This document shows, piece after piece, positions 1 through 12,100 of a stretch of 64,000 nucleotides of DNA; positions within the stretch are counted from its first letter, which is position 1; every line of letters begins with the position of its first letter. The notes under the pieces are model-generated. The model was not told the origin of the DNA. It worked only from the letters and a program-made list of their open reading frames with translations, and ran no database searches. The translations under genes and the position numbers were made by a program. The DNA lies in NCBI GenBank assembly GCA_009760855.2, contig WPIO01000005.1, positions 2,890,001 through 2,954,000 on the forward strand. Reading direction: 5' to 3'. The DNA comes from Cristatella mucedo (Eukaryota; Bryozoa; Phylactolaemata; Cristatellidae).

Positions 1-753
1 AAGTTCATAAATCCTCACAACAAAAAAGCACATACAACAAGCAATTACCTGTCAACGAATAACAATGAAACTCAGCTGCTGTGGTTACTTTAGTAATCCA
101 CGACATCATATCCAGCAACATGCACGAGTAAGGAAAGCATATCTCAGTTGCAAAAGTTGTGTGTAGTTGTTGCAGGAAAGACCCTGCTCGGTTGCCCTTT
201 AACTTAAAAATACTGCTGCTATCAGGAACACTGGAGAGTGCTTCGTGACTGAATGATGGGTTTCAGCACTGTTTACTTTCAATTGAATTACTGCAACATG
301 CCTTTTAGGTGGGCTGCCTACAGAAATTGTTAAAACCTCAGAGAAAGCTTGCGCGAACTGGTGGCCTGCGTGCTGACAAATGCAGCTTGTTAACATCCAT
401 CAACATCGTTGCAAGTGCAACGTCACCGGCTTCCTGTCAAAAGGCAAATTGAATACATAAAACGTATTTCAATTTGTACATGTCGAAACGGTCAGGCTCG
501 GCCAAACTCGCTTGAATAATACACGATCAAGAGGTTAGGTCTCTCGAATCTTAGATTCGACAGACCATGTGTTCTTGTCAGCCCCTACTGACGACAGAGG
601 ACAGGTCTTTGTCTATCGAACTGCCAAGCTACGAGGTTCTTACAGTAGCACAAGTGGTAGGCAAACTCTTTGCAGGTCACCACGACTGGTTTAAAGACCT
701 ACCTCGTCAGGAATGTGGGTAATAGGACTGAGTAATAAATTGCATCAATTAGA

Positions 754-845
754 TAAAAATAAAATATTAGCTGATTTACCAGTCTCATTTGTACAGGCGG
801 CAGAAAATCCTTAATGTCTATCACCACCGATTGCAGTTGGCCAAA
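754..845 (-). repeat. tRNA-derived SINE, 3' part only
   Basis: Matches the 3' half of the SINE at 62676-62864 (block around the GGTGATAG motif through the TTAAATCAGCTA-like end), diverged. The tRNA-like head is absent. Confidence 0.6.
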
Positions 846-863
846 AACATAGCAACCACTCAC

Positions 864-1020
864 CAGTCCTAGTGTGATGCTTAACGTGAAACAGACTGGG
901 AAGTTCCAATATTCAGTGTGCACAATGTTGCAAAACAGCCTGGCATATCTTAGTGTAGCTGTGTACATTGAGAACAAAAGGAGGGCAAGCATGAACATGC
1001 CAAAGAGGATGGCTGGCTGA
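864..1020 (-). other. Exon-like ORF of unknown gene (membrane protein?)
   Basis: Open frame of 52 codons flanked by an AG (weak pyrimidine tract) and a strong donor CTG|gtgagt. It encodes two hydrophobic stretches separated by RYARLFC. The pattern ILFGMFM...YTATLRY...LGL vaguely resembles the DRAM/TMEM150 membrane family, but no neighbouring exon supports that. Its incoming phase fits gene A exon 10, but its outgoing phase and sequence do not match the equivalent gene B exon. It could be a chance ORF. Confidence 0.2.
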
Positions 1021-2069
1021 CTGCTAACTTTTGCACGAGACAAACTGTGATCTATCTACCCAAAAGATCATAGCGAAGTTACCTTATTTGCAACACAACT
1101 GATCATGAGTGCCGTGAAAAGGTCAATCTCCAAAAGATGGCTAAACAAACCAGAGGCAGCAGATGAATTAAGCTCTACGAAATCTGCACGAATATTGCCA
1201 CTGCATGCTCTGCATTCACACGAGGTATGAAATTAGACGGGTTAAGTACAACACCAACACTCAAAATTGTAATATTTGAATAAGCACTCAAACCAATAAA
1301 AGTAACGATGACTTCCATTTAAGAAAAAGCTTCAACACTATAATAGTAGTGAGCTATCAAAGAAGTAGATTCCTGTGGCAAGGTAAAACACAGCAAGGCA
1401 TAGAAAAACAAGGAAAGGGGGAAAGTGTGTAGTCATAACATAACATAGTGCCAAGTTTACTCGATGGGCATGCCTACAAGTAAATGGGTTGTATTTTCTA
1501 TTTTTAGTCCGGGTGATTTAATTTTTCACTGCACTTCGAAAGTCTGCCAGTGGATGTATACTCAGCTAAGAAACCTGCAGGATATGTCCCATAATATCGC
1601 ACAATTTAACTCAAAGTAATGCAAAAAAGATTGAATTGGTTAAATGAGGCCGGGATAGACGAGATGAATTGCTGTCGCGATTGTTTGAGCATGGCTTATG
1701 GAACTTGGCTCTTATTTACGTTGTGTGCTCTAATCGTCAGGGGTTGGCAACGTTCCACTTGTTGGAAAATCTCTGCTTGCTTCGAATTTTGTCTGGAAGC
1801 TTCGATTTTCAGTGCCTAGCTTTGAATTTTTTCTTTTTGGCTGACCTCAGTAACGATTCTGAAAAGCTTAATATTTTAGGTTACCGTTGACTATCATAAC
1901 CCACACTAGTTAGTAGCTTCGGTAGAAATTCAAACTGTATAGATGCTTCCTCACGTTTCAGCTCCTACACATTCTGTTGGCTGGTGAACAGAAAGTCGTG
2001 TTAACGTGCAGCGCATCCCGAGAGCACACACGTGCTCCCACACTATTGTGAAGCTGATGTGATTCATTT

Positions 2070-2164
2070 AATTGCATTTCCCTTTGCAGCAAATGTAAAG
2101 CGCCTAGAAAGAGATTGAGTTCTCTGGGGGTGCTTTATCAAGTACATTATTATTATTATTATTA
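2070..2164 (+). mobile_element. CR1/L2-type LINE, 3' tail
   Basis: Contains the tail block AAATGTAAAGCGCCTAGAAA, the CTCTGGGGGTGC motif and a terminal (ATT)n run. The same block recurs throughout the window. Only about 95 bp remain. Confidence 0.85.
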
Positions 2165-2165
2165 T

Positions 2166-3436
2166 CCACTAGTACAGTGCAAGGTCACCTTGGGACAGCA
2201 AACCTAGATTTCGGGCAGATGCAAAAGGAGATATGTCGGCAGAGCCAATTTTGAGCTTCAAGTTTTCCAATTTATGAGTGACAGTTGGTTTGCCCTTAAC
2301 TAGTAAGTTGGTTTTGTCGTCAATTTATTTGAGCAAGTTTGCTGCCATCCATGTGCAGATATCATCAATACATGCAGCAATATAGTTAGAAGGATTCGAC
2401 TTGCAGGAGGGATGAGAAGAATCAAAGTAAAGGCACAACTGAGTGGCCCACATAGAAGTGAAAGCCTAGATTGTGCTTGGCGATCCTATCGGCAAGAGGC
2501 AGAGTATCAACTACGAAGAGAAGTGGACCGAGCCCTGATGTACCAATACTTCAGTGATTCCTCGAAAAACCCTTTCCTATTCACATCAATACTCTGGAGT
2601 CTCCCACTGAGATAGCACTTAAGCCATTGTAATACAATGCCAGTGATGCCCACGCGAGATAAGAGGCGCTCGAGAAGGACTTGGTGACCGATAATACCAA
2701 AAGCTGCAGAAATATCAAGCAAAACAAGCAGAGAGACTTCCCCTAAGTCTGCATTCCTAAGAAGATCGTTAAAAACCCTAAGCGATGCTGACACTGAGGA
2801 TTGATTAGCTCTAAAACAGACTGGAGCTGGCTTGCTAGGTTTGAAGATTCAATGCAAGAGTTCAGCTGGTCTGCCACAACTTGTTCTAGTGTCTTCAGCT
2901 ATGTAACATTGTTAAATTCGGGCTAGATGAAAAAACTGAAGCTGGGCTTGTCTGTCGTGAGCGGCAAAGTTGCCACATCGTATTACTTCTTGCAGACCTG
3001 TGCTGGCTCTCAATTAGGTAGAGCATCGACTTCAAGGTTCTATCACTCACTGTTAGGTCCCTTCATTCTCTGGCTCCCATCTACCTATCAGAACTACATC
3101 CCCACCAGGGTAGGCATCGTATCACATGTTTTCTGGAGACCGTGCCTTTAGTCCCTATGCTCCCAAAGCTTGAAACTCCCTACTGACGCACGTCACAACG
3201 TCCCTGACATGGCAAAATTTAAAAAGAAGCTTAAAATGCACCTTTCTTATTACAGCATTTGGCGGGTCTTTGTGATTCGTTCTTCGTGTGTATAAACCTG
3301 CTTACACTATGCCTGCTGCTTGTAGATGTTACCAACAATCATTTGGTAATGCTTTCTATACAGTAGCTGTAAAGTGCCTAGAAAGAGATTCAGTTCTCTG
3401 ATGGTGGTATACAAACGTATTATTATTATTATTATA
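2166..3436. mobile_element. CR1/L2-type LINE with inverted 5' part
   Basis: 2166-2890 is reverse-transcriptase sequence on minus, running from about VVADQLN through VSLLVLLDISAAF to the region matching SARNLGV. From about 2895, plus-strand sequence starts at the immediately following element region (NIAKIW-like), has an internal deletion, continues through LGLSVVSG and ends at 3420-3436 in (ATT)n. The two parts are complementary pieces of one element in inverted order. All frames are broken. Confidence 0.7.
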
Positions 3437-3769
3437 TACTGTTGCACAAAAAGTAAATGCATGAACACCAAAAGAGTTAAAGAAAGCTAGAAGTAGCAAA
3501 ATGACTACAAGCTGACATGGATTGGCGATGAATATTTCTTTCAAGGAGACATCTCTCTTGGGCGAGCTCCAAAATTGTATAGCTTCATTAGAAAGTACAC
3601 CAACCAGAGAGGTAGTGTGCCAGCACCCTCAAATCGACGGACTGTCCAAGTATCTATGCCAGTTGCCAGTACCTGCAGCTTTGACCGCATCAAACAGTAT
3701 GAACACTGAAAGTGAATGTTCTGATATATAATTTCGAATGAAAATACAGTCAGTTGTGGGAGAGTTTCA

Positions 3770-4060
3770 TTGGCGATTTCAGCTGGAGTGTTAGATGGTA
3801 CTCCAAGAAGGCTGTATTTTGTAAAGTTTCTGAGATTTTAACTACACAACTGCCTTACTAGCATTGGTCATAACACTGTCAATCGGTTTGGCATTTATTG
3901 CAATCATGTGGCGTTTGTAACCGATGGAGCAAGCTATGTGGAAAAAGGCGTAAAACGATGCTTCAAAAGATTTAATACCTTGCAAGCATTTTGCTTGATA
4001 TGCTTTAGTACTGGAGATCTACCTCCCATCTATGCAGGATTTGAACCAGCTCATTTGCCT
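3770..4060 (+). pseudogene. Possible hAT-type transposase relic
   Basis: Encodes FVTDGASYVEKGVKRCF, followed by FCLICF. This resembles the vTD-A-yMvKA...CLaH region of hAT-like transposases. Upstream and downstream frames are broken and the His after the Cys is not present. No terminal repeats were found, so the call is tentative. Confidence 0.3.
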
Positions 4061-5167
4061 TGGGAATATATTTTAACCACACCACCACAAGCTTATGGCA
4101 ATTCTTGGACTTCCCACACCAGACCAGGATCTACCTGCCGTCCCTGTTATAACACGCTAGCTGCCTTGGTTACTGCCAGCAGAGCCAACCCCGACTCCGC
4201 CGATGCTCTTCTGATTTTATCCTGAGTTAAAAAATGCGTGTGAGGCTAAGCCGTGAAAAATTTTAAGATTGTTCTGTGAGACATGGTTTAAAGGTCAACA
4301 TGGGCCGTGCTGTTTTTATAATATAGCCATCAAATGAGTGTTGCTATGCTTTGGCTAAGAAGCGGTCGTCAGCATGCCCTCTCGTGCATCAAATTTTTAC
4401 TGAATGCACGACTTTCATATTTCTTTTTATGCATCGATCAGGAAGTACTGAGCCCAGTGCAGAATATATTAGATTATGAATAGAGCACTTATTTCCAGAT
4501 TTGTGTTTAACGTATGCACCAAGACAAAGGAAAAATTGCAACTTATCTACTTCAAGCACACTTGGCAATACCTTCTTTTAGGCCTGCATACAGTCTTGAC
4601 GAAAGGCCTTCCAAAAAAAGGGGGAGTATAAACAATATAGCCAAGATCATAGGTAGCAACAAGTGCCAAATTGTTAATCATGCATCATCAAACTGCAGCA
4701 TGTGCTACTAACTGGTATGCAAACATGCAAATGAGCTGCTATGTTAGCTCATCTACGAGAACATTGAAAATCTCACATTGGCTAGATGGCTTCTTTACTT
4801 ATGCGCCTTGATCTTACGCTGCGGATCCCAGCTATTTCTGCTGCTACATTGAGGGCATCCAGTTTCAAGTACCGGGGTTCATACATGGATCACCAAGCAG
4901 ATACCGGCTTTGCAAAACAAAAACTTGATACTATCTGGCACCAACTGAAAGCTAACTAGACAGGTTGAATGTCAGAAAGATTCCAAGCCTGCTATTCTAG
5001 TACCACTATGCAAACTTGAGCACATAAGAGAGTATATCAAGATTATGATCAGAACCAGCTCGTGGAAAAAGCACACAAGTTACAGTGATGGCAGCTACAT
5101 GCTATTACATATTGGACCAACAACTAAATGCACAAGGCATTGATGTACCATCAGGGCACCTACGTAC

Positions 5168-5247
5168 TTGTAAAGAAGAAATGCCAAAACAGGAGTAACC
5201 AGGAAGAATTGCATATCATTTGCCAAGTACCACGTCCAGTCCATGCA
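5168..5247 (-). CDS. Gene A exon 10: CMDWTWYLANDMQFF segment (last visible exon)
   Basis: 80 bp, acceptor cattttttag, donor ACAA|gtacgt, phase 0 in and 2 out. 25/26 residues are identical to gene B exon 55647-55726. The next exon, expected to resemble 50219-50335, was not found in 1-5167. Gene A either continues past the left edge or lacks its C-terminus. Confidence 0.94.
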
Positions 5248-8200
5248 CTAAAAAATGATAGCAGTGTCAGTCAGGGAAGCAGTGACTGAAATGAGAGACA
5301 AACATGTGAATATTCACACAAGACAAACAGTAGGCTGTCAAATGCAAACGGCAAACTTTACGAATAATTTACGGTGCAATGCTTGCTGCCGTAAGCATTG
5401 CATCCAGCTTACGGCACTGGCTGGGGAGAATCAGCAGATCCAGATCAATGATCAGGAAGGGGAGGCATCATAATATATTGCTTAGGTTTTATGTAATGAC
5501 TTTCTAGTGTGATAATTAGTCAGTTTCCTACAAGTTTCTTGTCAGTTCTTTGTGAGCCTGGTTGCCTTCTCAAGCAGTGAAATACAGAGCCAGAAGGTAC
5601 TTGGACATACTTCGCTAAGCTATCGTCGTCATATCTGCATGTATTAGAGCTGCTTCTATAACTTGCTAGCTGCACTTCAAGACTGGTTTCACCGGCATTC
5701 ATTAGCGCAGCTATGAGGCCTAGCATAATGGTAAAGTATGCTGGGTTTTGCTTGAAAGGCTAAAGTTCAATGTCCCCTGCATAAGTTCATATTAGTAGCA
5801 CAGAGCCAGCATGCTCCAAATAAATATGCTGGAAAGACAGTGTCTGTGCAGTCATGGGTAAATGAAAAGCCCACAAAAGGAGAAAAGGTAACAGAAGCAT
5901 AGCTCAAAATTTAAGTTGAGACAAACCAATAATTGCATAACTCCCTAAACAAACAGGAAACCTTTAATGTCTTCTTTGCAAAATCATCGCCATCAAGTTA
6001 CATATTCACTGATGTGCTCACAATGATCCAAAAGAAGTCATGCTAGGTCAGCTCTGCAATTGTTGAAGTTGCTACACAACCGCTTCAGGTTTCTGATCGA
6101 GACAGCATACTTTTATGAGGGCACTTTGGTTAATTTCTATCCTAACTGGTACCTATCAATCCACATAGACCTCTTTATAAACCAAATATGACAGGGTGGA
6201 AATGATCGAAGATAACACGAGTGGCAACTTATGCCATACAATAACTGTCGAGGTCAGCATCCTCTTACGATGCAGCGAGACAATAGCAACAAGGCCACGG
6301 TCACAGAAGCAGGTAGGGCCAAATGGAATTCCCAACTGCAGAAAACCTAGGCCCTTTGTAATTTTTAGCCAGGAGTGAGGCTTCACTGCCCCAGTAGAGT
6401 ATCAAGTTTTGCTTCCATGTCCAATTCAAGTCATGGCTGAAAACGGTATAGCCTGAGTATTGTCGAATGCATGCAGGAGTGTGCTCTGAAATAAGCAGCC
6501 AATAGACGTGACCAGCTCCCGACAAACTTCAGCATGCAGGAATAGCTATGACAAGCCAGCGTTTGAGATCGACAGGGAGGGCTGCATGAGCAAAACCAAT
6601 CTAAAATATTATGAAGCTTTCAATAACCCACTCGATACGTGTGGCATGCTTGCAAACATGTTGAAGCTCACACTGGAGATCCTTCCATCCTAGTACAGCA
6701 GTACACAGTTAGCTCATCGGCCCTTGTTAAGGGCATGTTTAGCAATGCTCAATGCTCCGAAAATACCTACGAAGGCAGTTTTGCTTGGGCTCCATGAAAG
6801 GCATAACCGAAAATTATCAGACTTCACAGTCCTAACAGGCCGGCTGTCTTAGGTAAGGGCTGTATGTTGCAATTGGCAACAATGGCAACTAGAACTCCGA
6901 AATTTTTTGGGAGCGGTTGAAGCTTAGAAATAGTGAGAAAAAGTATTAATGTCTCAACCGGTCAAGCTAATAATGTATTAAATAGTAATGCATACAAAGA
7001 AGCTTTTCGGAAGTGCTTGTAAGTCCTCTGGCAACTTACTGCTAGCCTTGCAGTTTAACGTTGATGTAATATTTTATGCTGAGGCAGTAGGACACGATCA
7101 GCAAGCCCCAAGTCTGTGGCACAATCTTTCCTATTTCGACAGGGGGGCCTGCAGCGGGTTGTTTCATTACACCTACCAATAGTCCCAAGAAAGACTTGTA
7201 AGATGCCCACCCAGACGCACACCCGCCAATGTCTTCTTTTAGAGTTGCCAGCTTTTTCGACAGATGCAATTGCACTATGAAGAGTGGATAGCACAATGAT
7301 ATTCCTAAACTTATGCTGGTTAGAAGTGCCACAGGGCTATATTGTCAGCCAACTTGAGCCATGAAAATCAACTTTTGATTGATAGAAGTTGGTGAAGACC
7401 ACATGTAACCAAGGTATTGGATACCCCTGCTTATCCCTAATGCTATCAGTTTTGCACTCACCACTTAGTGCAGTGTTGGGTTGAGCGATTGCATGAAAGA
7501 TGACCTCTTGGCCCATAACAATGCATTTCCAGTGTGCACAATGTCGAAACAATTTTTACAGATATCTAAATCTTTTGAGCACAGGTGTCGCTTGAGAATT
7601 GCTTTTCTTGAGGTCCACAAAGTCTGTTTATCCCTAGCAATGTAATGTAATGTACCTCCGTCAGTAACTCCACAAAGTCATAAAGACCATGTGGGTGTTA
7701 CGCAGGAGAGTTTTGTATAGCGCACTCACAGCCTAAGCGGCTTTCGGTACGCATTCGGTAGCCAACAGACTTCGTCTCACGCAACAAAGAGAAAGTGGGA
7801 AGCATAGCAGAGTCAGGAGAGCAGTTGAAGTAGTAAGTAGCATAGAAGTAGCAGTTCAGGACCGCTGAAAAAGATGTGCCATAGTCGGCAGTTGGAGAGT
7901 AGTTGTCGTTGCGTAAGAATTGTGGAAGTGAGTTCCACAGTCTAGGACCTGCAGAGCTAAAGCTTCTGTCGCCAACTGTCTTTAAGCGGAGGAAAGGGAC
8001 AGCTAATTTATTGTCCACACAGGACCTGAGGGCGCGAACAGGCTGAAACTGATGTAGCAGAGGATAACTAAACGATATCACAATTGATATCACAGCTGAG
8101 CTCAATCTGGCACAAAAAACTATGGGCTCGTGGATACTTAATGACAGGCACAGGACATGGAAGTACCAACAACTGTATACAGGTAGATCTCACGACTCGG

Positions 8201-9127
8201 CCTGCACAAAGCACACACACCTGTCAACGTTCAGGGGTTAGAGCCGGCCAATGACGATACGACCAAAGAATATCAATAAGTTTACGGTAAAAAAAATATT
8301 GAGAAAATCGGAACATAAAGTGATGGTGCATATGCTACATAAATAAATACTAGCTGATTTAACAGCCTCTTTTTGCATAGCGACAGAAGAGCCTTTACGG
8401 CTATCATCGCTGCATGCAATAGCGGTAAAGGATCGCCCACCGCAGGATTCGTACCCACGACCTCGGGACCGAGGTCATGAAAAGCAACCGCCTTACCTAG
8501 TGAGTCATTACGGCTACATGAGAGCCTCTATAACAGTACCAAGTAAGCATAACAGCTGGCATGACAGCACGAGCATGGAAGCAGCAGCAGTGCTAGTCAC
8601 CGAGCAACCAAAAAACAATCACGAGCTGATGCAAAATATCAGTATTGTGACAAATATGAGATCAATCACTGCTGCAGCAGTGATAGCGGCAGCTGCCGAT
8701 GCCCCATACCGGAGTTGTGTCAGGTCGAACAAGATTATTCACATAAAGAAGATTAGTCCACCAGTAATTGTTACACGAGTCAGGAGACCCCTCAGTTGAC
8801 CAACCAGGCCCATCAGACAAATAGACAAAGAGACAGGTCCAGATCATGAGAATTAGGGCATAAGCCGGTGTCAGCCTACAAATGGAGACAGTAACTACAA
8901 ACCCTGCTTTGAAAACGAGTGAAAGGAGCAAAGCAAGGCACAGTTACATCCAAGGTAGGGGTGATCCATCAATGGGAACGTATTTTCAGTAATCGTCTTT
9001 GCCAGAAACCAGCAGCGAAGCAAAAAGCGAAATTGCAACAATCAAAATAGCCGGAAATAACCCGAGTGGCAACAGGCAGCTTTTAAAAAGAAAGTTAGTA
9101 GATCGGCTTTCAAACTACCTTTGAACA

Positions 9128-9164
<37 letters not shown>

Positions 9165-12100
9165 ATGCACAAACATCACACGCACGCATCCTTACGAATG
9201 CACACACACGCACGCGCACAAACGCTTATACATACCTGCATCTGCACAAACACACACAATCACATGAAAACGCACTTGCAAAATACCACTTAAACATGCA
9301 CAAGCACACACACACACTCACACAAACATTTGCTACCACAGTTGTTGCCCCTGTATTCAACTAATCAAGTTGTCTCAAGCTAAGTAAAAGAGATTTTCTA
9401 ACCCTGAATTAGCCCCCGAAGTGGCTTGTCCTGACAGGCCTGCCACCGAAAGTTAGGGGGAACTCGGAATGCAACGATCACACCCCCCTACAATGACATC
9501 GCTGCCTCCGTGCAAGTGACAATGTCCATCATGTAGGAAGCCCAGAACGCCTACCATAGCATATGACAATGTAACATGGACATTGAAATGTAGCGCCGTT
9601 GAATCCGACAAGCAAGCACAAAGAGCAGAGAGGACTGCTTTCATCAAACCGGCATGAATTATTCTTCCAAGCAGTTTTTTGCAAGCTAATTGCTCACTCT
9701 GCAATTCTGACGCTCCAAAGCCCTTCGTTATTGAATGACCAACCAACGTGGGATACAGAGGACCAGATAGATGACCAGTGAGAAGACATCTGCAGTCCGA
9801 CTTACTGATGCCGGCCCAGGCAGGAGGATCGGGTGGGGCAATAACTTGGAAGTCTGAAGTTTAGCTATGATTCGAGGTGGCCCACATGGCGTTGGTCAAC
9901 ACTAAACACTGTCACTCTTAAACAGCAAAGGTAAACTGAGGGACACACATGAAATTGACACCAGCTACTAAGGCTACACCAAGGACAAACATAATGACAC
10001 TTCCGGTACTGGTACACTGCCAATCGACTTACCTAATGTAACGATGAAAGTATATTAGTAACCAATCTTTTCCTCTCAAGACGCCATTTTTTTTCTTAAT
10101 CTCTTTTAAGAAAAGGTAAGTAGCCAAAAAACCACTAAAAAAGATTGCTTACCTTGCATTTGTCGCACCTTGTCGTGCACATAGTGCGCACAGCAGAGAA
10201 CAAACAACCGTTAGGCAAGCACCAAGAGTCCAAAGCAGCTTCAAAGCAAAATGCTGAGCAATTGAGAGAACGGGATTAGAGCAGCTAGCTAAATACTGAC
10301 ATCATGCGAGCACACTTAACAGAACCTGAGCACATTCAGACACTGCCAACACTGCTAGCAGCTGATGCTGAATCATAGCAAACATTTCCTAGATATCCAT
10401 ACCTGAGCAAGAAGAACGTGTCGACACTAACAGAAGAATTGAAAATCACCTGGAAGCTTCGAGAGAATAGGGTCTGGGTATAAAATAGTGCAGCATCCCC
10501 TAAAAAACAAGTGAGTGGTTATAGCATAAGCAAGGCAAAGGTATTATTACAAAATACATAATTCAGTCTCACTATGCAAGACTGATGCAAATACTTAATT
10601 GTGTTTAGTAGCAGAATGTTTACATGGAGCCCAACGCAAAAGCATTACATTGGAAAGCTATAAATACCTATTCACAGAGCAGAAGATGTGACATTAGTGA
10701 TTGATTGTATGTGTGTGAAAATATTATTGTGTTCATCCGAACCCCATCTACGCCAGCAGATTACTAAAGTGGCTTTTCAATTCAATCGCAATAAGTATCT
10801 GAGCTTAAACAACTACAAACATCTACGTATGCAGAGACTAAAATCCTGCCAGAACTACGGGTCCATAAGAGTTTGGGTTTCCCTGCCAGCACCAACTTGA
10901 TTGCCACAGCACTAGATATTGCACGACTACCCGATCGAGTGAAGAAATTTCGGCAATTGGCAACGGCAGAGTTGCCTTGGATTGCAGTGTATTATGAAAT
11001 TCCTGTTTCATTTTACACAACTACTTAAGGCACAAACATTCTGCTATTTAGAGGTTCTGAGCAACGCTGTAGCAAAGCAGTCGTGGGTGTTTTTCCACCT
11101 GTGTGTTGATGGTTGCATAACTCGACAGAGAGATAAGTTTTCCTATCGCTAACTGCAGCAGATGTAACGGCTGCAGCTGGGTACCCTATCGTGATAAAAA
11201 ATGTTCACACGCATTCAAACAGCACAACGTGACGGTCATTTTAAGTTCAAATTTTTGCAATTAGCCCACTGTAGAGAACTTTAGTTGTTCTGAATTTTGA
11301 TATCGCTGACTCGGCAGCCGTGCTACGTTGCATAGAAGCAGAGAAACCTCAAGACTCTTTGCATCGATGCTGTCCATACAAGAAATGTCATCTTTGCCCC
11401 TGCTGTTCAGCCCCCCTTCCGACCTATCATCATTGGTAGAATGCAACAACACAGCACTAGCTGACATGCTCGACGAGTTTGCACCTCTTACTAAGTGCAC
11501 TGTGCGGCCTCGCCCAGACGGTCTACGGTTTACCACAAACATTAAACTGGCTTGGTCTACTAAGCACAAGCTTGAAAAAGTATACAAAAGATCACGACTG
11601 TCTATCAGCAGGCCTAGGTGGACTACTGCAGATCGTACCAATCAACCCTAGCAAAGGCCAAGTCTAGCTTCAATGCAAATATCGTTGAATCGCAAATGCA
11701 TAATCCAAAAAATTCTCAAGTCCAAGATCAACCATCTCCTTAACCTCTCCCAAGTTAGCTCCTTACCTATTGATCCTTGTGGGGATCTAGCTGCTCTCTT
11801 CTTTAGCTTCTTTGTCAGCAAGATAGACAAGATCAGAGAGTGTATCCCTATACATCACCTCTGGAATCCTGTTCTTCAGTAACACCCTCCCCCCACAGGA
11901 TACCCCCTCAATTCTGCCCGCACCTGAATGTTTGTGTTAAAGGAGGCAACGAGTGACCTCATCCTGAAACTCATCTCCTAGTTAAAGAAGACTACTAGCG
12001 CTCTAGACCAAATTCACACTGGCCTACTTCTACGCTGCAGATCTGCTGATGCCATGCATGACTAATATAATAAATATGTCCTTAGCCTCAAGACTTGTGG

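Larger units (their letters stand above)
1..5167. other. Left edge: expected last intron(s) of gene A
   Basis: Holds a partial SINE (754-845), an exon-like ORF (864-1020), CR1/L2 pieces (2070-3436) and a possible hAT relic (3770-4060). I see nothing recognisable in 1-750, 1030-2069 and 4230-5167. Confidence 0.6.
5248..8709 (-). other. Gene A intron 9
   Basis: 3.5 kb. Contains a second-family LINE fragment (7636-8110) and a SINE (8341-8516). I see nothing recognisable in 5248-7630. Confidence 0.8.

Noticed and set aside
864..1020. Exon 11 of gene A
   Set aside because: No similarity to the matching gene B exon, although the preceding exons are about 85% identical, and the outgoing phase differs. 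Kept only as an orphan candidate.
9161..9364. 67-codon plus ORF
   Set aside because: Low-complexity His/Thr/Ala translation of a CA-rich repeat.
11261..11641. 126-codon minus ORF
   Set aside because: Shadow of the LINE protein on plus (motif TVRPRPD), which explains the open frame.
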